This document shows positions 6,223 to 9,564 of a DNA stretch of 9,564 nucleotides, piece by piece. This stretch comes from an uncultured Collinsella sp. (GTDB lineage: Bacteria; Actinomycetota; Coriobacteriia; Coriobacteriales; Coriobacteriaceae): contig URUI01000072.1 in assembly GCA_900551015.1 (NCBI GenBank), forward strand, positions 1-9,564, read 5' to 3'. Under the pieces are notes generated by a model. That model did not search any database. It was not told where the DNA came from and worked only from the letters and a program-made list of their open reading frames with translations. Numbering within the stretch: position 1 is the stretch's first letter; the number at the start of each line of letters is the position of its first letter. The translations under genes were made by a program, and so were the position numbers.

Positions 6223-7155
6223 ATGGCTCGTCGTACGCCTTCTCAACTGAATATGCTGCTCGCCGTCGATAAGCCGGTGGGCTGCACGTCCCACGATGTG
6301 GTTTCGCAATGCCGGCGCGCCCTCCATGAGCGACGCGTCGGCCATGCCGGCACGCTCGACCCCATGGCATCGGGTGTCATGGTGGTGGGTGTGGGCCAGG
6401 CCACCCGTCTGCTGGGCATGCTCACGCTCGATACCAAAAGCTATGTCGCCGACATCTCGTTTGGCGCCGAGACCAATACCGATGATGCGGAGGGCGAGGC
6501 GGTCCGCACGGTGGCTGTTGCCAACGAGCTCCGCGATCCTGCCTATGCCCGTGAGCGCTTGGCCGCTATGCTGGGTCCGCAGATGCAGGTGCCGCCGGCG
6601 TTTTCGGCTATCTCGGTCAATGGCGTTCGCGCCTACAAGTCTGCTCGCGAGGGCAATGCGGTGGACCTACCTCCGCGCCCCGTCGAGGTCTATGCCGCCG
6701 ACCTGATCGCCGTGGGAGGCGAAGGTGATACGTGTGTGTGGACCGTGGCGTTCTCAGTGAGCAAGGGTACCTATATCCGTGCGCTCGCTCGCGATTTGGG
6801 CCGCGCCTGCGAGAGCGCCGCGCACATTTCCGCGCTGCGCCGCACGGCCTCCGGTGTTGTTTCCATTGGCGCTTGTCATGCGGTCGAGGAGCTTTCTCCC
6901 GAGTCCGCGGCTGGCTTTGCCCTGGATCCCATTGCGGCCTTGGGCGCCACGCGTGTTGACTTGCCGGGCAATCTTGCCGACGACCTGCTCTACGGCCGAC
7001 GCATTCCCGTTGAGCGTGCGCTTGCCGATTTCGATTCCGCGAAGGCGCCTTTTGCGTTGGTGCTCGATGGGGGACTCAAGGCGCTTGCCCGCATTGAGAG
7101 TGGCCGCTTTGTCATGGAGCACGTGTTTCCGCAGGCAATCGGCGGTGTTCGATGA
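6223..7155 (+). CDS. truB: tRNA pseudouridine(55) synthase
   Basis: TruB converts uridine 55 in the T-loop of almost all tRNAs to pseudouridine and also acts as a tRNA folding chaperone. The 310-residue protein has VDKPVGCTSHDVV (15-27), RRVGHAGTLDPMASGVM (37-53) with catalytic Asp46, KSYVADISFG (72-81) with the active-site Tyr74, PPAFSAISVNGVRAYKSAREG (124-144) and SKGTYIRALARDLG (180-193). The C-terminal part (about 245-310) fits the actinobacterial TruB extension in position, though similarity there is weak. ATG 6223 follows nrnA by 15 nt. GGATGG (6214-6219) is only 3 nt upstream, a poor ribosome binding site. The alternative Met at residue 11 (6253) is nearer the family's conserved start but has no ribosome binding site at all, so 6223 is preferred with some doubt. 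Confidence 0.94.
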   Translation: MARRTPSQLNMLLAVDKPVGCTSHDVVSQCRRALHERRVGHAGTLDPMASGVMVVGVGQATRLLGMLTLDTKSYVADISFGAETNTDDAEGEAVRTVAVANELRDPAYARERLAAMLGPQMQVPPAFSAISVNGVRAYKSAREGNAVDLPPRPVEVYAADLIAVGGEGDTCVWTVAFSVSKGTYIRALARDLGRACESAAHISALRRTASGVVSIGACHAVEELSPESAAGFALDPIAALGATRVDLPGNLADDLLYGRRIPVERALADFDSAKAPFALVLDGGLKALARIESGRFVMEHVFPQAIGGVR

Positions 7156-8159
7156 TGTTGTCCGCTCGTGAGCTCGCGCGTATCTTTTTCGAGGGCGAGT
7201 CGGACGAGGCCCGCATCGTCACTGCCGATGCGTTTGATGAGTGCGAGCACTTGGGTGCTGCATCGATTGCCATCGGCGTGTTCGATGGTGTGCACCGTGG
7301 ACACCAGGAACTCATCGAAGCGCTTGTCCGTGATGCCCGTGCCCATGGCTGCAAGGCGGTCGTGGTCACTTTCGATCCCGATCCGGACGTTGTGGTGAGT
7401 CCTTCGCCCGCTCAAAAACTGATGACGACGGCCGACCGTCTACATGCCTTGGCTCAGACCGGGGTCGATGCAGTGGTGGCCGTTCCCTTTACGCCTGAGG
7501 TTGCGGCACTCGACCATGTTGGTTTTCTCACACTGTTGTCACGCGTGGTCGACATTCGTTCGATTCGCGTTGGCAGCGATTTTAGGCTGGGTCGTGGCGG
7601 TGCTTCTGGTGTTGCCGAGATGCGCGTCTGGGGTTCCGAGCACGGCGTTGACGTGTATGGTCACGATCTGCTTTGCGAGGGCGGTGAGGCCATTTGCGCC
7701 ACCCGCATCCGTCATGAGCTGGGACAGGGCCATGTGGAGCTGGCTGCTGAGTTGCTCGGCCGCCCGTATATGCTGCGCGGCGGTGTTGTTCGCGGCCGTC
7801 ACGAGGGCTCTGGCATGGGCTTTCCCACGGCAAACCTGCAGGTTTCCGACGGCATTCAGGTGCCTGCCGATGGCGTGTATGAGGGCCTGGTGCTGGTCAA
7901 CGACATCGTGTGGCCCGCTGCCGTTAACGTCGGACTGCCGCCGACGTATGCCGACGATGCGGCTTCTGCGCATCTCGAGGCTAATTTAATTGGTTATACG
8001 GGCGACCTGTACGGCGCTTCCGTTTCGCTGGCGTTTACGCGCTGGCTGCGTCCGTCGCGCGTGTTCGATTCGCTGGATGAGTTGATCGCGACCGTTGAGG
8101 GTAATATCGAAGATATTCGTCACAACTTGGGCGAGCAGGGGGTGAGCGTCCGTGATTAG
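7152..8159 (+). CDS. ribF: Bifunctional riboflavin kinase / FAD synthetase
   Basis: RibF phosphorylates riboflavin to FMN and then adenylates it to FAD. The 335-residue protein has an N-terminal FAD-synthetase (nucleotidyltransferase) domain with IGVFDGVHRGHQ (41-52), VVTFDPDPD (71-79), GSDFRLGRGGASG (141-153) and ATRIRHELGQG (183-193). The C-terminal flavokinase domain has GSGMGFPTANL (219-229), DGVYEG (240-245), NVGLPPTY (259-266) and HLEANLIGYTGDLYG (274-288), where Glu276 is the likely catalytic base. The last motif departs a little from the usual E-x-H-L-L-D-F form. ATG 7152 overlaps the truB stop as ATGA (4 nt), a classic coupling arrangement; a second ATG follows at once (7155) and either could be used. 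No strong ribosome binding site precedes it, so re-initiation after truB is likely. Confidence 0.94.
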   Translation: MMLSARELARIFFEGESDEARIVTADAFDECEHLGAASIAIGVFDGVHRGHQELIEALVRDARAHGCKAVVVTFDPDPDVVVSPSPAQKLMTTADRLHALAQTGVDAVVAVPFTPEVAALDHVGFLTLLSRVVDIRSIRVGSDFRLGRGGASGVAEMRVWGSEHGVDVYGHDLLCEGGEAICATRIRHELGQGHVELAAELLGRPYMLRGGVVRGRHEGSGMGFPTANLQVSDGIQVPADGVYEGLVLVNDIVWPAAVNVGLPPTYADDAASAHLEANLIGYTGDLYGASVSLAFTRWLRPSRVFDSLDELIATVEGNIEDIRHNLGEQGVSVRD

Positions 8160-9564
8160 CGATGAGGAAAAAGACCAGGTACGCGCTGCGTCCGACTTAG
8201 TCGCCATCGTGCAGGAAACGGTTGAGCTCAAGCCCCGCGGTCATGAGTTTTGGGGTTGCTGCCCTTTTCATGGCGAAAAGACTCCGTCCTTCCACATTAT
8301 TCCCGCCACGCAGGTGTGGCATTGCTTTGGCTGCGGCGAGGGTGGCGACGTCTTCACCTATATCATGAAGCGCGAGAACCTGAGCTTTCCCGAGTCAATC
8401 CGTTATTTGGCCGATCGCGCGGGTATTGAGCTGCACGACACCGGAGACCGCCGCGAGCGCGGTACCAAGCGTGCCCGCATCTACGATCTGTGCGCCGAGA
8501 CCGCGCAGTTCTATCACACCATGCTTATGCGCGGTAAGGACGGCCGTCCGCGCGAGTACTTTGCCAGCCGCGGCATGGGTGGCGACGTCTGCCGCCGCTA
8601 CTGCCTGGGCTTTGCGCCTGGCCGTAACATGCTGGTGGCTCATCTGTCGCAGGCGGGCTTTGCTCCGCAGGAGATGATCGACGCCAACGTGGCTGTGAGT
8701 CGCGGGCGCGGGCAGCTTGCCGACCGCTTCTACGACCGCGTGATGTTTCCCATTTTTGATGAGCAGGGTCACAACATCGCCTTTGGCGGCCGCATCATGG
8801 GAGACGGCCAACCCAAGTACCTCAACACCGCCGAGACGAGCGTGTTTCATAAAAAGCGAAACCTCTACGGCTTTAATTGGGCCAAGGAGTTTATCGTCGC
8901 GCAGGATACCGCCATCGTGGTAGAGGGCTATACCGACTGCATCGCCTGTTGGGAGGCGGGGATTAAAAACGTCGTCGCCACGCTGGGCACCGCGCTCACG
9001 GAGCATCACGTCAAGACGCTCACCCGCTTTGCCAAGCGCATCGTCTATATGTTTGACGGAGACGCCGCGGGCCAGAAGGCCGCCCGTCGCGCGATTCAGT
9101 TTATCGAGCAGGATTCGATGGATCTGCGTTGCGTGGTGCTGCCCGACGGCAACGACCCCATGGAGTTCATCACGGCGCATGGTGGACAGGAGCTGCAGGC
9201 GCGCATCGACGCTGCCGAGCCGCTCATGGACTTTGTCTACCGTTCGCTGCAGGAGTCGAGTGACATCACCACGCCGGGCGGTCGTGCCAAGGCGCTGGAA
9301 GATGCGCTTACGCTTATCTATCCGCTGCGCGATAGCTATATGATCGACACATACTTTATCCAGATTGCCGATCTGCTGGGTTTGGATCTGGAGACGGTTC
9401 GCGCGAGTTCGGGTCGCGTGTTTCGCGATGTCGCCAAGCGCGAAGATGCGGAACGACGTCGTGAGCAGAACTATGAGCGCCAGCGGGCGCAGGCTGAGCG
9501 GTCCGGTAGCGCGGGCGGTCGGGCGTCGGGTTCTCGCGATGCCGGTCGCGGTGCTTGGGCGTCG
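8152..9564 (+). CDS. dnaG: DNA primase, C-terminal part beyond window end
   Basis: DnaG makes RNA primers at the replication fork. The frame starts with GTG at 8152, overlapping the ribF stop by 8 nt, with AGGGGGTGAG (8138-8147) close upstream as ribosome binding site. It stays open for 471 codons to the last base of the window. The zinc-binding domain shows CPFHGEKTPSF (37-47) and WHCFGCGEGGD (56-66), giving Cys37, His40, Cys58 and Cys61. The RNA polymerase core has RFYDRVMFPIFDEQG (192-206), FGGR (211-214) and PKYLNTAET (221-229). The TOPRIM fold has VVEGYTD (256-262, Glu258) and YMFDGDAAG (299-307, Asp302 and Asp304) for metal binding. From about 428 an arginine-, glycine- and serine-rich linker begins, expected to lead to the DnaB-helicase-binding domain outside the window. 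The 8152 GTG is preferred because the protein then begins with a typical primase N-terminus. Confidence 0.94.
   Translation, partial: MISDEEKDQVRAASDLVAIVQETVELKPRGHEFWGCCPFHGEKTPSFHIIPATQVWHCFGCGEGGDVFTYIMKRENLSFPESIRYLADRAGIELHDTGDRRERGTKRARIYDLCAETAQFYHTMLMRGKDGRPREYFASRGMGGDVCRRYCLGFAPGRNMLVAHLSQAGFAPQEMIDANVAVSRGRGQLADRFYDRVMFPIFDEQGHNIAFGGRIMGDGQPKYLNTAETSVFHKKRNLYGFNWAKEFIVAQDTAIVVEGYTDCIACWEAGIKNVVATLGTALTEHHVKTLTRFAKRIVYMFDGDAAGQKAARRAIQFIEQDSMDLRCVVLPDGNDPMEFITAHGGQELQARIDAAEPLMDFVYRSLQESSDITTPGGRAKALEDALTLIYPLRDSYMIDTYFIQIADLLGLDLETVRASSGRVFRDVAKREDAERRREQNYERQRAQAERSGSAGGRASGSRDAGRGAWAS

Noticed and set aside
5068..6345. 425-codon minus-strand open frame over rbfA, nrnA and truB
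   Set aside because: It spans three real plus-strand genes with clear motifs, and its protein has no family signature.
8395..9180. 261-codon minus-strand open frame over dnaG
   Set aside because: It lies entirely antisense to the zinc-finger-to-TOPRIM region of DnaG, whose motifs are intact. It is a compositional shadow.
1..9564. CRISPR array, insertion sequence, phage, toxin-antitoxin or defence genes
   Set aside because: No regularly spaced repeats, transposase, integrase or terminal repeats were found. All plus-strand genes on the right are core housekeeping functions, and the two enzymes on the left are ordinary metabolism.

Overview
No undescribed biological system is visible in this window. 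The most important observation is that the window looks like two unrelated genome pieces joined at about 2690-2730. The left piece (1 to about 2700) reads like a Faecalibacterium-type Gram-positive gut bacterium. The right piece (about 2700-9564) reads like a Coriobacteriia actinobacterium of Collinsella type. These taxon guesses are inferences from codon habits, protein flavour and gene order, because no database could be searched. The evidence for a join is direct: two genes on opposite strands are each cut off at the same place, and codon style changes there.

Left piece. The window opens inside a tRNA-Leu(CAG) gene on the minus strand, which has its own strong promoter. A divergent promoter drives a PLP-dependent threonine-aldolase-like enzyme on the plus strand (342-1364). 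Two small hairpins, a perfect 16-bp hairpin and a strong bidirectional terminator follow (1372-1591). They separate it from a convergent Gfo/Idh/MocA-family NAD(P)-dependent oxidoreductase on the minus strand (1590-2615). That enzyme overlaps by 8 nt the last codons of an upstream minus-strand gene, which survives only as a fragment.

Right piece. This is a tight plus-strand operon: infB (N-terminal part missing), rbfA, nrnA (DHH phosphoesterase), truB, ribF and dnaG (cut by the window end). Spacings are +11 nt, -8 nt, +15 nt, -4 nt and -8 nt, with no terminator or promoter seen between genes, so one transcript with translational coupling is likely. The first genes form the widely conserved IF-2 / ribosome maturation / tRNA pseudouridylation cluster. 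nrnA degrades short RNA and pAp, ribF makes FMN and FAD, and dnaG makes the primers for DNA replication. dnaG fused directly onto the end of this cluster is the only mildly unusual piece of gene order.
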